Source of the DNA: Vibrio coralliirubri
GTDB lineage: Bacteria > Pseudomonadota > Gammaproteobacteria > Enterobacterales > Vibrionaceae
NCBI RefSeq assembly: GCF_024347375.1
Contig: NZ_AP025470.1
Location: forward strand, 992,001 to 1,056,000
DNA: 64,000 nt
Direction: 5' to 3'
Below the pieces are notes generated by a model. It saw only the letters and a program-made list of their open reading frames with translations, did no database searches and was not told the DNA's origin. Positions 10,006-18,579 of the stretch are shown piece by piece (the first letter of the stretch is position 1; every line of letters begins with the position of its first letter). A program made the position numbers and the translations under genes.

Positions 10006-10401
10006 AGCGTTCGAGTTTTAAGCCTCAATATTGCTGGTGGCCTTTGTATATTTCTCGCAGTTCTAGGGATAGTTTTGCCCGTTCTGCCAACCACTCCTTT
10101 TCTCCTTCTTGCTAGCGCGTGTTTTATGCGAAGCAATCCGAAAGTTCATAAATGGATGCATGAGCACAAAACGCTGGGTCCTTTGCTGAACAATTGGTAT
10201 CAACACGGTGCCGTCACCAAACAAGTTAAAACGCGTGGCGTATTCTTTATCTTGTTGAGTTTTGCGTTATCTATCTACTTTGCCCCTATCATTTGGGTCA
10301 AGGCTTTCCTAATTTGTGTACTTGTTATTCTTCTCACATGGTTTATGCGACTTCCAACCCATGAGTTGGTTGCTGACAGCAAAGAAAATCACTACCATTA
10401 A
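10003..10401 (+). CDS. ybaN: YbaN/DUF454 inner-membrane protein, probable ATT start
   Basis: The frame is open from 9988 to 10401 and contains no ATG, GTG, CTG or TTG before the TTG at 10075. Starting there would delete the first membrane segment and leave the conserved motif LPTTPFLLLA at the very N-terminus. A perfect AAGGAGG (9991-9997) sits five bases before an ATT codon at 10003. Starting there gives 132 aa, close to the 125 aa of E. coli YbaN, with the full N-terminal helix. The product is a small polytopic membrane protein of unknown function. Confidence 0.8.
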   Translation: MSVRVLSLNIAGGLCIFLAVLGIVLPVLPTTPFLLLASACFMRSNPKVHKWMHEHKTLGPLLNNWYQHGAVTKQVKTRGVFFILLSFALSIYFAPIIWVKAFLICVLVILLTWFMRLPTHELVADSKENHYH

Positions 10402-10456
10402 GCCAGTGTGCCTGCTTGTATAGCGGGCGTTTATTATTTCAGCAATCAGAGTTATG

Positions 10457-10530
10457 ACTCTCGTTGCAATGAATACCAATCGTACCTTTCCTTAATTCCG
10501 AGCGTTGATGTTTGATTCGTTAACGAGAGT
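10457..10530 (+). repeat. Inverted repeat in apt leader
   Basis: ACTCTCGTT at 10457-10465 and AACGAGAGT at 10522-10530 are perfect complements, 56 bases apart, ending 32 bases before the apt ATG. They could close a long-range stem in the leader RNA. Confidence 0.5.
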
Positions 10531-10562
10531 TTGGAAAGCGGCCTAATGAAGTGCATAAGATT

Positions 10563-11108
10563 ATGAACACAGAAAAAATCTCTCTGATCAAAGCAAGCAT
10601 CAAAAGCATTCCTGATTACCCTAAAGCGGGTATTTTGTTCCGTGACGTAACAAGCTTGATGGAAGACCCAGCAGCTTATAAAGCGACTATCGACCTGCTA
10701 GCGGAAACATACAAGGACATGGGCTTTACTAAGATCGTTGGTACTGAAGCTCGTGGTTTCCTATTTGGTGCGCCTTTGGCACTTGAGCTAGGTGTTGGCT
10801 TCATTCCTGTTCGTAAGCCGGGCAAGCTGCCTCGTCAAACTGTGGCACAATCTTATGAGCTTGAGTACGGCACCGACACTCTAGAAATCCATACTGATGC
10901 TATCGTTGAAGGCGATAAAGTGCTTATGGTTGATGACTTGCTAGCAACGGGCGGTACGATTGAAGCAACAACAAAGTTGATTCGTCAGCTTGGTGGTGTG
11001 GTAGAACACGCTGCATTTGTTATTAACCTTCCAGAAATCGGTGGTGACAAGCGCTTACAAGGCTTAGGTCTAGAAGTGTTTAGCATCTGCGAATTCGACG
11101 GTCACTAA
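10563..11108 (+). CDS. apt: Adenine phosphoribosyltransferase
   Basis: 181 aa from the ATG at 10563 ([23 protein letters not shown]). A GTG at 10551 would add four residues and cannot be excluded. The PRPP-binding motif [13 protein letters not shown] and the [12 protein letters not shown] loop are intact. It salvages adenine to AMP. It stands 18 bases ahead of dnaX, the same order as E. coli apt-dnaX-ybaB-recR. Its leader holds a 9-bp inverted repeat (10457-10465 and 10522-10530). Confidence 0.95.
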   Translation: MNTEKISLIKASIKSIPDYPKAGILFRDVTSLMEDPAAYKATIDLLAETYKDMGFTKIVGTEARGFLFGAPLALELGVGFIPVRKPGKLPRQTVAQSYELEYGTDTLEIHTDAIVEGDKVLMVDDLLATGGTIEATTKLIRQLGGVVEHAAFVINLPEIGGDKRLQGLGLEVFSICEFDGH

Positions 11109-11126
11109 TCCTTTTCGGAATTATTC

Positions 11127-13349
11127 ATGAGCTATCTTGCGTTAGCGCGAAAATGGCGACCAACCAAATTCAAAGAAGTGGTTGGTCAAGCCCATGTTTT
11201 AACAGCATTAGAGAATGCCCTTAGCCAGAATAGGTTGCACCACGCATATCTGTTCAGCGGTACACGAGGCGTTGGTAAAACAACCATCGGCCGTTTGTTT
11301 GCTAAGGGACTCAACTGTGAAACAGGCATTACCTCAACACCTTGTGGTGAATGTGCAACCTGTAAAGAAATCGATGAAGGTCGCTTTGTTGATCTGCTCG
11401 AGATCGATGCGGCATCACGAACTAAGGTAGAAGATACCCGCGAGCTTCTGGACAATGTTCAGTACAAGCCTGCACGTGGTCGCTTCAAGGTTTACCTAAT
11501 CGATGAAGTACACATGCTTTCTAGGCACAGCTTTAATGCGCTTCTAAAGACCTTAGAAGAGCCGCCTGAGTATGTGAAATTCTTGCTCGCAACAACGGAT
11601 CCACAGAAGCTTCCAGTAACGATCTTGTCGCGTTGTTTGCAGTTCCACCTCAAGCCGATCAGCGTTGATAATATTCACGAGCAGCTTGACCACATACTTG
11701 AACAAGAGAGTGTGACGTCTGAGTCTCGTGCGCTTGGAATGATTGCTCATGCTGCTGATGGCAGTATGCGTGATGCACTAAGCCTTACAGACCAAGCAAT
11801 CGCATTGGGTAACGGCAATGTCGTAACAGATACTGTTGCTCACATGCTCGGGACACTGGATACCGACCAAGCTATCCACTTGCTTGAAGCGATTAGCAGT
11901 AAGCAGCCACAGCAAGCGATGGCGTGTATCCAAAGCCTTGCTGAGAACGGTGTTGAGTGGGATGGTTTGCTGAATCAGCTTGCGGCCCAACTGCATCGTC
12001 TTGCGATGTTCCAAGCTTTGCCATCTACATTAGATAAGGCACAGCCTGACGCAGAGAAGCTTGAGTTACTGAGCAAAGCGCTTAGCCCACAAGACATTCA
12101 ACTCTACTACCAGATCGTGTTGAAAGGTCGTGAAGACTTACCATTGTCGCCAACCGCTCGCGTTGGTATTGAGATGGTGGTTTTACGCATGTTGGCATTT
12201 AGACCGGCAGAACAAGCGGTTGCTACGGCAATCTCGACTCAGTCGACAAGCCCAGTGCCAGCAGCTCAAGTTCAGAGCGTTGCTCAACCTGTGAGTCAAC
12301 CTGCGCCAATGGCAGCTACGAGACAGCCTCAGATGCAACAACAGGCGCCTCAACAGCAGCCTATGCAGCAGCAACCCGTACAGCAGGCTCCGCAGCAGAA
12401 TCCAGCACAGTATTCAGATTCGCAAGGTTACGCTGATCACTCAGGCAACCAAGGTTATCCAGAACAGGATTACCCGCATAGCCAGTATGATGCGCCTCCT
12501 GCTTATGATGAGCGTCCAAGCTACGGTGCAGAGCAGCCTCAGCAGCAACAAACGAATTATCAAAACCAGAGTCAGGTTCAACAGCCAAGCGCTGCACCTT
12601 CTGCTCCGCAAGAGCAGCCAGCGCGTGCAACTTCGCCTGTGAGTGGTTTACGCCACCAATTACGTTCTCAACGTAGAGGCAGTTCGGCAACAGAAAACAA
12701 AGGCTCGGCGCCAAAAAAGGCTAAAGCGACACCTGCTAAAACTTCAGTTCTTGATCGAGTTGCTCAGCAACACGGTGGTTCTGAGCGGGTGTCGCCAGCT
12801 TCTTTATCAGCCTCTTCGACAGAAAATGTGACCAACGATAATGAACCTTATCGCTGGAAACCGTCTAAACCTGTAGTGAAAGAGGTGAGCAAAGAGCTTA
12901 CACCTACTCAGATCAAGCGTGCGTTAGAGCATATTAAGACACCAGAAATGGTCGATAAATTGCTTCAAGAGTCGATTGCTCAAGATGAATGGTCCGCCAC
13001 GATTCAAAAGCTAGAGACAGCCAAGCTTGTTGAACAGTTAGCATTGAACTCAGTGTTTGCTAAAAACGACACATCAATCACTTTAACGTTAAGAGCGAGC
13101 CAAGCTCACTTGAATACGGATCGTGCACAGAGTGAGCTATTGCAGTCTCTCAATACTGTGCTTGGAGAAGAGTGTCATTTGAGTGTTGAAATCGGTGATG
13201 GTGGAGAAACGCCGCTAGAATTACGAGAAAGATTGTATCAAGGTAAGTTGAAAGATGCGTTTACCGCTTTAGAAAACGATGCCAACGTACAGTTCATTGA
13301 AAGACGTTTTGCCGCTGAACTCGACAGAGACAGCGTTCGTCCTATCTAG
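11127..13349 (+). CDS. dnaX: DNA polymerase III subunits tau and gamma
   Basis: 740 aa for tau. It has an AAA+ clamp-loader domain with Walker A (GTRGVGKTTIGRLF, about residues 45-58), a four-Cys zinc module (about 64-80) and the DExx box LIDEVHML. A long Gln/Pro-rich linker (about 375-500) separates this from the C-terminal tau domains that bind DnaB and the alpha subunit. Tau is longer than E. coli tau (643 aa) because of the linker. A slippery heptamer at 12713-12719 predicts a 532-aa gamma form. The gene sits between apt and ybaB. Confidence 0.97.
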   Translation: MSYLALARKWRPTKFKEVVGQAHVLTALENALSQNRLHHAYLFSGTRGVGKTTIGRLFAKGLNCETGITSTPCGECATCKEIDEGRFVDLLEIDAASRTKVEDTRELLDNVQYKPARGRFKVYLIDEVHMLSRHSFNALLKTLEEPPEYVKFLLATTDPQKLPVTILSRCLQFHLKPISVDNIHEQLDHILEQESVTSESRALGMIAHAADGSMRDALSLTDQAIALGNGNVVTDTVAHMLGTLDTDQAIHLLEAISSKQPQQAMACIQSLAENGVEWDGLLNQLAAQLHRLAMFQALPSTLDKAQPDAEKLELLSKALSPQDIQLYYQIVLKGREDLPLSPTARVGIEMVVLRMLAFRPAEQAVATAISTQSTSPVPAAQVQSVAQPVSQPAPMAATRQPQMQQQAPQQQPMQQQPVQQAPQQNPAQYSDSQGYADHSGNQGYPEQDYPHSQYDAPPAYDERPSYGAEQPQQQQTNYQNQSQVQQPSAAPSAPQEQPARATSPVSGLRHQLRSQRRGSSATENKGSAPKKAKATPAKTSVLDRVAQQHGGSERVSPASLSASSTENVTNDNEPYRWKPSKPVVKEVSKELTPTQIKRALEHIKTPEMVDKLLQESIAQDEWSATIQKLETAKLVEQLALNSVFAKNDTSITLTLRASQAHLNTDRAQSELLQSLNTVLGEECHLSVEIGDGGETPLELRERLYQGKLKDAFTALENDANVQFIERRFAAELDRDSVRPI
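12713..12724 (+). promoter_or_regulatory. Programmed -1 frameshift site making the gamma subunit
   Basis: The zero-frame codons are CCA AAA AAG GCT, i.e. the heptamer A AAA AAG used by E. coli dnaX. A -1 slip gives GGC then TAA (722-724), so gamma would end after one extra Gly, at 532 residues. An AAAGG stretch (12699-12703) lies nine bases upstream, where E. coli has a stimulatory Shine-Dalgarno. I see no strong stem directly downstream. About 209 tau residues remain, nearly the E. coli figure. Confidence 0.8.
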
Positions 13350-13501
13350 AACGTTTTCTTGTTTAGTGACCGGCGTATCATCCCAGATAAGCAAATCTGA
13401 GAACTGAACATCGAGGGGTTGAATCACACTGTTTTAACCCCCATTTAAGCTCGTATAGCTTAATTAATTTTAATAAACCAATTAGACCAGAGAGTATTAA
13501 C

Positions 13502-13831
13502 ATGTTTGGTAAAGGCGGTATGGGCAACATGATGAAGCAAGCCCAGCAAATGCAAGAGCGCATGCAAAAGCTTCAAGAAGAAATCGCAAATATGGAAGTT
13601 ACAGGTGAGTCAGGTGCTGGCCTTGTAAAAGTAACGATCACTGGTAGCCACAGCGTTCGCCGTGTTGATATCGATGAAAGCCTAATGGAAGACGATAAAG
13701 AGATGCTTGAAGATCTTATCGCTGCTGCTTTCAACGATGCGGCTCGTCGCGTTGAAGAAACTCAAAAAGAGAAAATGGCTAGCGTAACTGGTGGAATGCA
13801 ACTTCCACCAGGTATGAAGATGCCTTTCTAA
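13502..13831 (+). CDS. ybaB: YbaB/EbfC family nucleoid-associated protein
   Basis: 109 aa. The N-terminal Met/Gln-rich helix ([20 protein letters not shown]) and the [16 protein letters not shown] core are diagnostic. These dimeric proteins bind DNA and associate with the nucleoid. The gene lies between dnaX and recR as in most Proteobacteria. It is preceded by about 150 non-coding bases that may hold its own promoter, and the product is cytoplasmic. Confidence 0.95.
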   Translation: MFGKGGMGNMMKQAQQMQERMQKLQEEIANMEVTGESGAGLVKVTITGSHSVRRVDIDESLMEDDKEMLEDLIAAAFNDAARRVEETQKEKMASVTGGMQLPPGMKMPF

Positions 13832-13908
13832 GTAACTTATTCTTAAAGGTTAATTCAGGTGGTGGTTTGGTTGAACAGGCTATTACTTGAACATTAGAAC
13901 GGTTAAAT

Positions 13909-14508
13909 ATGCGTACCAGTCATATGCTGGAGCATTTGATGGAGGCCTTACGTTGTCTACCTGGGGTTGGCCCCAAGTCGGCGCAGCGTATGGCCTTTCA
14001 TTTGTTACAGCGCGATAGAAAAGGCGGCCTACAGTTGGCTGAAGCTCTTAGCCAAGCAATGACCGAAATTGGTCACTGTAATGAGTGCCGTACTTTTACT
14101 GAAGAAGATACTTGCCACATTTGTACCAATCCTAAACGTCAGGAAAATGGTCAAATCTGTGTAGTAGAGAGCCCTGCAGATATTGCAGCAATAGAAGCGA
14201 CAGGCCAATATTCAGGTCGTTACTTTGTATTGATGGGTCACCTTTCACCACTTGATGGCATTGGTCCAAGTGACATCGGTCTCGATGTTTTAGACTACCG
14301 CCTGCGTCGTGGTGATATCTCTGAAGTAATCCTAGCGACTAACCCAACAGTTGAAGGGGAAGCAACAGCGCATTACATTGCTGAGCTATGTAATGCCCAT
14401 GAAGTGAACGCTAGCCGTATCGCTCATGGTGTTCCCGTTGGTGGTGAGCTAGAGCTGGTGGATGGCACCACGCTTTCGCACTCCTTACTCGGTCGTCATA
14501 AGATCTAA
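13909..14508 (+). CDS. recR: Recombination mediator RecR
   Basis: 199 aa, standard length. It has an N-terminal helix-hairpin-helix ([17 protein letters not shown], about residues 16-32), a four-Cys zinc finger (CNEC...CHIC, about 57-72) and a Toprim domain starting at [12 protein letters not shown]. With RecF and RecO it loads RecA on gapped DNA. It ends the apt-dnaX-ybaB-recR cluster and is followed by a strong terminator. Confidence 0.96.
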   Translation: MRTSHMLEHLMEALRCLPGVGPKSAQRMAFHLLQRDRKGGLQLAEALSQAMTEIGHCNECRTFTEEDTCHICTNPKRQENGQICVVESPADIAAIEATGQYSGRYFVLMGHLSPLDGIGPSDIGLDVLDYRLRRGDISEVILATNPTVEGEATAHYIAELCNAHEVNASRIAHGVPVGGELELVDGTTLSHSLLGRHKI

Positions 14509-14550
14509 AAAAGCCGCTTGGTGAATCATCACTAAGCGGCTTTTTCTTTT
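14507..14550 (+). terminator. Terminator between recR and aqpZ
   Basis: A long stem (AAGCCGCTTGGTGA with TCACTAAGCGGCTT, one mismatch) is flanked by A-runs and T-runs, so it can stop transcription from both recR and the convergent aqpZ. Confidence 0.9.
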
Positions 14551-14574
14551 GTTGCTTTAGACGTTTTTCAGCGC

Positions 14575-15264
14575 TTAATCTGAACCTCTCACCGCTTTGT
14601 ATATCATCGCGCCAATCACGGCACCAATAATCGGTGCAACCCAGAATAGCCATAGTTGCGAAACAGCCCAATCACCGACAAACACAGCCACGCCAGTACT
14701 TCGAGCAGGGTTCACAGAGGTGTTAGTGACAGGGATACTGATCAGGTGAATCAAGGTCAAACAGAGACCAATCGCAATGGGTGCAAACCCAGCAGGCGCT
14801 TTTGAATCGGTTGCGCCCATGATCACGAATAGGAATACCATGGTCATGACCACTTCACAGACCAGTGCAGCAGTTAGTGAATAGCCGCCTGGTGAGTGTT
14901 CACCGTAACCATTTGAAGCAAAGCCAGATGCCGCAGCGTCGAAACCTGCTTGGCCTGAAGCAATCACAAATAACACACCACCCGCGATAATACCGCCAAT
15001 GACTTGGGCAATAATGTAAGGTGCGACGTCTTTGGCGTCAAAGCGACCACCGCTCCAAAGTCCAATAGTAACAGCAGGGTTGAGATGACAGCCAGATATA
15101 TGGCCAATAGCAAAAGCCATGGTGAGTACGGTTAAACCAAAGGCGAGGGAAACCCCGAGTAAGCCGATACCTACATCGGGAAAAGCGGCGGCTAAGACGG
15201 CACTACCACAACCCCCTAACACCAACCAAAATGTACCGAACATTTCTGCGATATACCTATTCAT
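14575..15264 (-). CDS. aqpZ: Aquaporin Z
   Basis: 229 aa with six predicted membrane helices and both NPA half-helix motifs, HLNPAVTIG (about residues 61-69) and SVNPARSTG (about 183-191). The Arg after the second NPA is the selectivity-filter residue expected for a water channel. It is convergent with recR, with a shared terminator between. The broken yeiW lies 100 bases upstream on the same strand. Confidence 0.95.
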   Translation of the reverse strand: MNRYIAEMFGTFWLVLGGCGSAVLAAAFPDVGIGLLGVSLAFGLTVLTMAFAIGHISGCHLNPAVTIGLWSGGRFDAKDVAPYIIAQVIGGIIAGGVLFVIASGQAGFDAAASGFASNGYGEHSPGGYSLTAALVCEVVMTMVFLFVIMGATDSKAPAGFAPIAIGLCLTLIHLISIPVTNTSVNPARSTGVAVFVGDWAVSQLWLFWVAPIIGAVIGAMIYKAVRGSD

Positions 15265-15364
15265 AACGATCCTTATTAATCTGTACCAGTATCAACAAGA
15301 TAGTTTAGATTTCGCAGAATTGTGAAATCTTGGGCATATAGGAGGAAGAAAAGGCCAACTAATT

Positions 15365-15587
15365 TTAGGTAATGGCTTCTAACTCGATCAGGTTATCAAG
15401 GGCTTCTTGGTCGGTCTTACCACAAATGATAGGGCAAGCTTTGAATTGGTGACATACCTTCGGGCGTGAAGGCTGACCAAACAATTTGCAGAGATCTTGC
15501 CCATTTAATTGGATGCAGCGTACGCCAGCAGGCTTACCATTAGGCATTCCAGGAATAGCAGATGTAATACTCGGAGCGATACAACAT
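15365..15587 (-). pseudogene. yeiW: yeiW (YkgJ/UPF0153 Cys-cluster protein), 3' part split by integrative element
   Basis: The frame encodes CCIAPSITSAIPGMPNG through to a stop at 15365 and matches the E. coli YeiW family. The first eight codons and part of the ninth (MECRLGCGA) lie 10.6 kb away at 26220-26245. Joining 26245-26220 to 15587-15365 gives exactly 83 in-frame codons (82 aa; E. coli YeiW is 84 aa). The insertion point is inside the CGACC cluster that carries the conserved metal-binding Cys residues. The gene is therefore inactivated by the element, not by decay. Confidence 0.88.
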
Positions 15588-15593
15588 AAACCG
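15588..15593. other. 6-bp spacer left at the integration junction
   Basis: AAACCG lies between the restored yeiW sequence (ends at 15587) and the element terminus TACCCTTTT. It belongs to neither half of the yeiW frame. A short spacer retained at one end is a known trait of strand-biased circularizing elements. Confidence 0.7.
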
Positions 15594-15608
15594 TACCCTT
15601 TTTTATTA

Positions 15609-15657
15609 TTTAGAAAAACACTTAACTTATTGTTTTTATTTAAGTGTTTTTTCTAAA
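15609..15657. repeat. Subterminal inverted repeat near the srap-distal end
   Basis: TTTAGAAAAACACTTAA (15609-15625) and TTAAGTGTTTTTTCTAAA (15640-15657) pair along 17 bases with one bulged T. It lies 15 bases inside the element end. It could be a recombinase or accessory-factor site, or a bidirectional terminator. Confidence 0.6.
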
Positions 15658-16139
15658 ATCTCGTGATTATTTCGAAGGTTAATTGATGATCGAAGTCTAA
15701 TTTTTCTAAGTTTTCTACTTTAGTATTTTGTTAATTAAATGGCATCCGCTCTTGTTCGTATTTGGTTAACTGCATGATTTTCTGAATGTGTACCTCATTG
15801 TCAGTGGTAAAGAACATTAGGCCTAATTTGTTATTTTGAATAATCTGTTGATTGAGTAGTATCACTAGAAAAGAGAGTCATAGAATGTTTGTGTTAGAAC
15901 ATGAGATTGGTAGATATGTGGAAACTAGAAACGGCTATGCAAGAGGTGTATGACCCTATTCACGAATTTGGGCAACAACATACTTTTGAAAGTCAAATAC
16001 CTGTAACACATGAATAGCTACAGGTATTGTAAAGCGAAGTTGTCGGCTCTAGTATGAGCAGTAAAGCAGCACTGTAAGTAAATTTTGGGCGAAGATTAAG
16101 CGTTATCAGTTCTTTTTATCCGAATTTTCATTCTTTAAA
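15658..16139. other. Element interior with no convincing gene
   Basis: About 480 AT-rich bases. The longest candidate is a 38-codon frame at 15901-16017 (+) with no good ribosome site. A perfect 10-bp stem AATACCTGTA (15996-16005) / TACAGGTATT (16019-16028) overlaps its end without a T-run. This is probably decayed cargo cut by the adjacent IS copy. Confidence 0.5.
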
Positions 16140-17193
16140 GGCTTTGTTGCGTAATTAAATTTAGAGATAGAGCCAACCCGTTTCGCTTGTTTCTTAGTCA
16201 ATACGACAAGTTTCAGGCATACCTAACCCAGTAAGCTTGTTCAACGCTTTTATCATCGCGTAAGTTTCACCCACCTGGGCATTGTAATTTCTTAAGCTCA
16301 GTTTCCCTCCTAGCAACTGTTTAACTCGATACATCGCTGTTTCTGAGAGTGAACGTTTGTGGTATCCATACCGCTCTTTCCAATACTTATTTGAGTCGTA
16401 TAATTTCTGGCAACCCACGGCGAAATTTCGAGGGTGACCACGCTCCCAGAAGGCAGCCCCTTCTCTTGGGGGAATAAGCGCAATAGCTCCCTTAATCTTA
16501 ATAGCAGCGTGACACGCTCTCGTGTCGTAAGCGCCATCACCAGACACCTCAAGGATACTTCGGCGTGTTTGTTTCAGTAAGTTCGGGAGTACTTCTCCAT
16601 CTGTAACCGTCGATAAACTTAGCTCGGCGGCAATGATCTCATGAGTGTTGGTATCGACTGCAATATGCAGCTTTCGCCAGACTCTACGCTTGCCATCCGT
16701 CCCATGTTTTTTGACTTTCCATTCACCTTCGCCATAAACCTTAAGGCCAGTAGCATCAATGGCTAGGTGCTGTATCGCTCCTCTCGTTTTAGTCTTAAAT
16801 GAAACCTCAACTTGCTTGGCTCTACGACTGATGCAGGTGTAATGCGGACAACTTAACGGTACATGGGCTAACCTAAATATCGAGTCGATAAATCCTTGCA
16901 GCGCTCTCAATGGCATAGAAAAAACTCGTTTGACCATGAGTGCTGTCGTGATAGCTAAATCACTGAACCGACGCGGCCTACCGCGCTTATTCTGTTTGCT
17001 TTGCGCCCATCCGCTTATTGCTTCTTCATCAATCCAAAAAGTCAGAGAACCACGGTTAATGAGTGATCGGTTGTATTGCTTCCAGTTGGTTGTTTTATAA
17101 CGAGGCTTAGGCATAGGACTACGAGATAGAGTGGAGGTAGCTGATCAGATCGTAGGTTCTTGATTTAGTTCCATTGAATTACGCAACAAAGCC
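16140..17193 (-). mobile_element. IS5-family, IS903-group insertion sequence, copy 1 (1054 bp)
   Basis: Ends are GGCTTTGTTGCGTAATT and its inverse, close to the IS903 terminal repeat. The flanking nonamers TTCTTTAAA (left) and CGTTTAGCC (right) do not match. Unlike copies 2 and 3 it therefore lacks a target duplication, suggesting that recombination between IS copies removed or rearranged neighbouring DNA. Confidence 0.92.
16194..17114 (-). CDS. IS5-family (IS903 group) DDE transposase, copy 1
   Basis: 306 aa, the IS903 transposase size. DDE residues are visible: Asp in HLAIDATGLK (about 127), Asp in EVSGDGAYDTR (about 194) and Glu in SETAMYRVKQ (about 260). The N-terminal part includes the RGRPRRFSDLAI helix-turn-helix-like stretch. 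The protein is identical to those of the other two copies. It is read toward the yeiW fragment end of the element. Confidence 0.95.
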   Translation of the reverse strand: MPKPRYKTTNWKQYNRSLINRGSLTFWIDEEAISGWAQSKQNKRGRPRRFSDLAITTALMVKRVFSMPLRALQGFIDSIFRLAHVPLSCPHYTCISRRAKQVEVSFKTKTRGAIQHLAIDATGLKVYGEGEWKVKKHGTDGKRRVWRKLHIAVDTNTHEIIAAELSLSTVTDGEVLPNLLKQTRRSILEVSGDGAYDTRACHAAIKIKGAIALIPPREGAAFWERGHPRNFAVGCQKLYDSNKYWKERYGYHKRSLSETAMYRVKQLLGGKLSLRNYNAQVGETYAMIKALNKLTGLGMPETCRID

Positions 17194-17195
17194 CG

Positions 17196-17294
17196 TTTAG
17201 CCTTAAGATTTCCATACTCAAACGGGTCAATGGGAGAGTTGCCTCTGTAATTAAAGCTGAACACGATGCTGCGAAGAGAAAACTAGAAAAGTGA
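17196..17294 (+). pseudogene. Possible 3' remnant of a cargo gene cut by IS copy 1
   Basis: The + frame is open from the IS edge and encodes about 32 residues ending VIKAEHDAAKRKLEK before TGA at 17292-17294. The helical, charged end looks like a genuine C-terminus. The 5' part is absent on the other side of the IS, consistent with the missing target duplication there. Confidence 0.3.
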
Positions 17295-17377
17295 GGTTAG
17301 CTACAGAGGTGTTCTTACAGAAAACTAGCGTCACATTTTTATATATAGAGCCGCATTTAGGCTGATAAAGAGTGTTA

Positions 17378-17914
17378 TCACCGTGACAGTGCTAGTGCCA
17401 TTTCAATTGCTCTAATCTCACCATCTAGCTTGAGTGTTTTGATAGCAGTATCTTTTTGAGGTTCGGAAAGAGTAGTAGCTAATATAGGAAAGTCATAAGT
17501 TAAGTTTTTGTAGGTCTCATGCTCATTTTGATATGACAGGTATCTGCTTTGACAGTCGTCTAATCGCTTTTCTAAAAGACTACAGATCTTGTCACGGGTT
17601 TTGGGATGACTAGGTAAACTGTTTTTATCCCCTCTTGGTTCATTAGTTACGTTCCATATTACTTCGAAAAATGCGCATTCTTTTTTGTAGATAGCTTTTT
17701 TTGAAGCAGGAAGGTATGTGCGTCTTAATAGTTTAAGTTTTTCTAATCTAAGTATATTTCTGTACACATATCGTCTTGCATCATCCTTGCTTCGGCTTAA
17801 TGTACTCATTGATAAAAATCGATCTCTGAGCTCGATAACCGAAAAGTTATCTAACTGAGTTACGACTAAGATTTTATGGAGAGATACATTTAAGTTTACA
17901 GGTAAGGTAGTCAT
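17378..17914 (-). CDS. Hypothetical protein (178 aa), element cargo
   Basis: I do not recognise this protein. The N-terminal 70 residues (LDNFSVIELRDRFLS...RYVYRNILRLEKLKLLRR) have the spacing of a winged-helix DNA-binding domain. The rest is charged and helical, with a possible coiled coil from about residue 108. It is divergent from the XRE regulator at 18016, with 101 bases between starts. No signal peptide or membrane segment is seen. A regulatory or defence-linked role is only a guess from location. Confidence 0.6.
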   Translation of the reverse strand: MTTLPVNLNVSLHKILVVTQLDNFSVIELRDRFLSMSTLSRSKDDARRYVYRNILRLEKLKLLRRTYLPASKKAIYKKECAFFEVIWNVTNEPRGDKNSLPSHPKTRDKICSLLEKRLDDCQSRYLSYQNEHETYKNLTYDFPILATTLSEPQKDTAIKTLKLDGEIRAIEMALALSR

Positions 17915-18015
17915 TTTTGAGCAGCACCGCGATTAAATAATACTTAAATGAGGATTATAGTCCGTGGATATGTATGCGGCAACTGAGGATAGTCTTAGTC
18001 TTTAGGTGAAGACAA

Positions 18016-18231
18016 ATGAAAGACTTAGCTGCAGCTTTTGGTAAACAACTGAGGGTCATACGTAAGAATAAAAAAATCTCACAAGATAGACTTGCACTAA
18101 TTGCTGATATTGACCGAAGTTACGTTGGTCGCATCGAGAGAGGTGAAGTAAATATTACCCTTGAAAAGGTTTATGAGCTTGCTTCGGCACTTGAATGTGA
18201 TGTGCGAGATTTGTTGCCTAACTTAAATTGA
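18016..18231 (+). CDS. XRE-family small DNA-binding regulator
   Basis: 71 aa, essentially one Cro/CI-type helix-turn-helix (about residues 9-65: LRVIRKNKKISQDRLALIADIDRSYVGRIERG). The size and the ending (VYELASALECDVRDLLP) resemble controller proteins of restriction-modification and other mobile-element genes. It is divergent from the 178-aa unknown gene and probably controls it or itself. A GGTGAAGACAA stretch before the ATG can act as ribosome site. Confidence 0.85.
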   Translation: MKDLAAAFGKQLRVIRKNKKISQDRLALIADIDRSYVGRIERGEVNITLEKVYELASALECDVRDLLPNLN

Positions 18232-18257
18232 TTTGTATCGAGCTAATCTAGGCTTTC

Positions 18258-18554
18258 TTAAGTCAGGCTTTCTAGCTCAGATAAGGTTTGTAACGCGTAT
18301 TCTGGTCCTTTATGACAGATCCAATCGTCGCTTGTAAAGTCGTGACAGACTTTCGGTCTCTCTGGCTTCCCAAATAGGCTACACAAGTTGTGCTCATTCA
18401 GTTGGATGCATCGTGTGCCAGCTGGTTTACCTTTAGGCATTCCTGGAATAGGTGAGGTAATCGAAGGTGCAATACAGCAAGCCCCGCAACCTTTCTTGAG
18501 GGAATCTGATATGCAAGGTGACCAGTCAGATACATCGATAGAATAAGTTGTCAT
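18258..18554 (-). CDS. YeiW/YkgJ-family Cys-cluster protein carried by the element
   Basis: 98 aa. It contains the intact cluster GCGACCIAPSITSPIPGMPKGKPAG followed by CSLFGKPERPKVCHDF, the same family as the yeiW that the element interrupts, but clearly diverged from it. The N-terminus (MTTYSIDVSDWSPCISDSLKK) is longer than in the native gene. An AGGTGAACC ribosome site precedes the ATG. It lies 25 bases after srap on the same strand, so it may be the last gene of the recombinase operon. It could replace the lost host function. Confidence 0.88.
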   Translation of the reverse strand: MTTYSIDVSDWSPCISDSLKKGCGACCIAPSITSPIPGMPKGKPAGTRCIQLNEHNLCSLFGKPERPKVCHDFTSDDWICHKGPEYALQTLSELESLT

Positions 18555-18579
18555 TGGTTCACCTGTATATACTAGAACG

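Noticed and set aside
15885..16017. Short frames of 22 and 38 codons inside the element
   Set aside because: Too short, overlapping, weak initiation signals and no recognisable motif.
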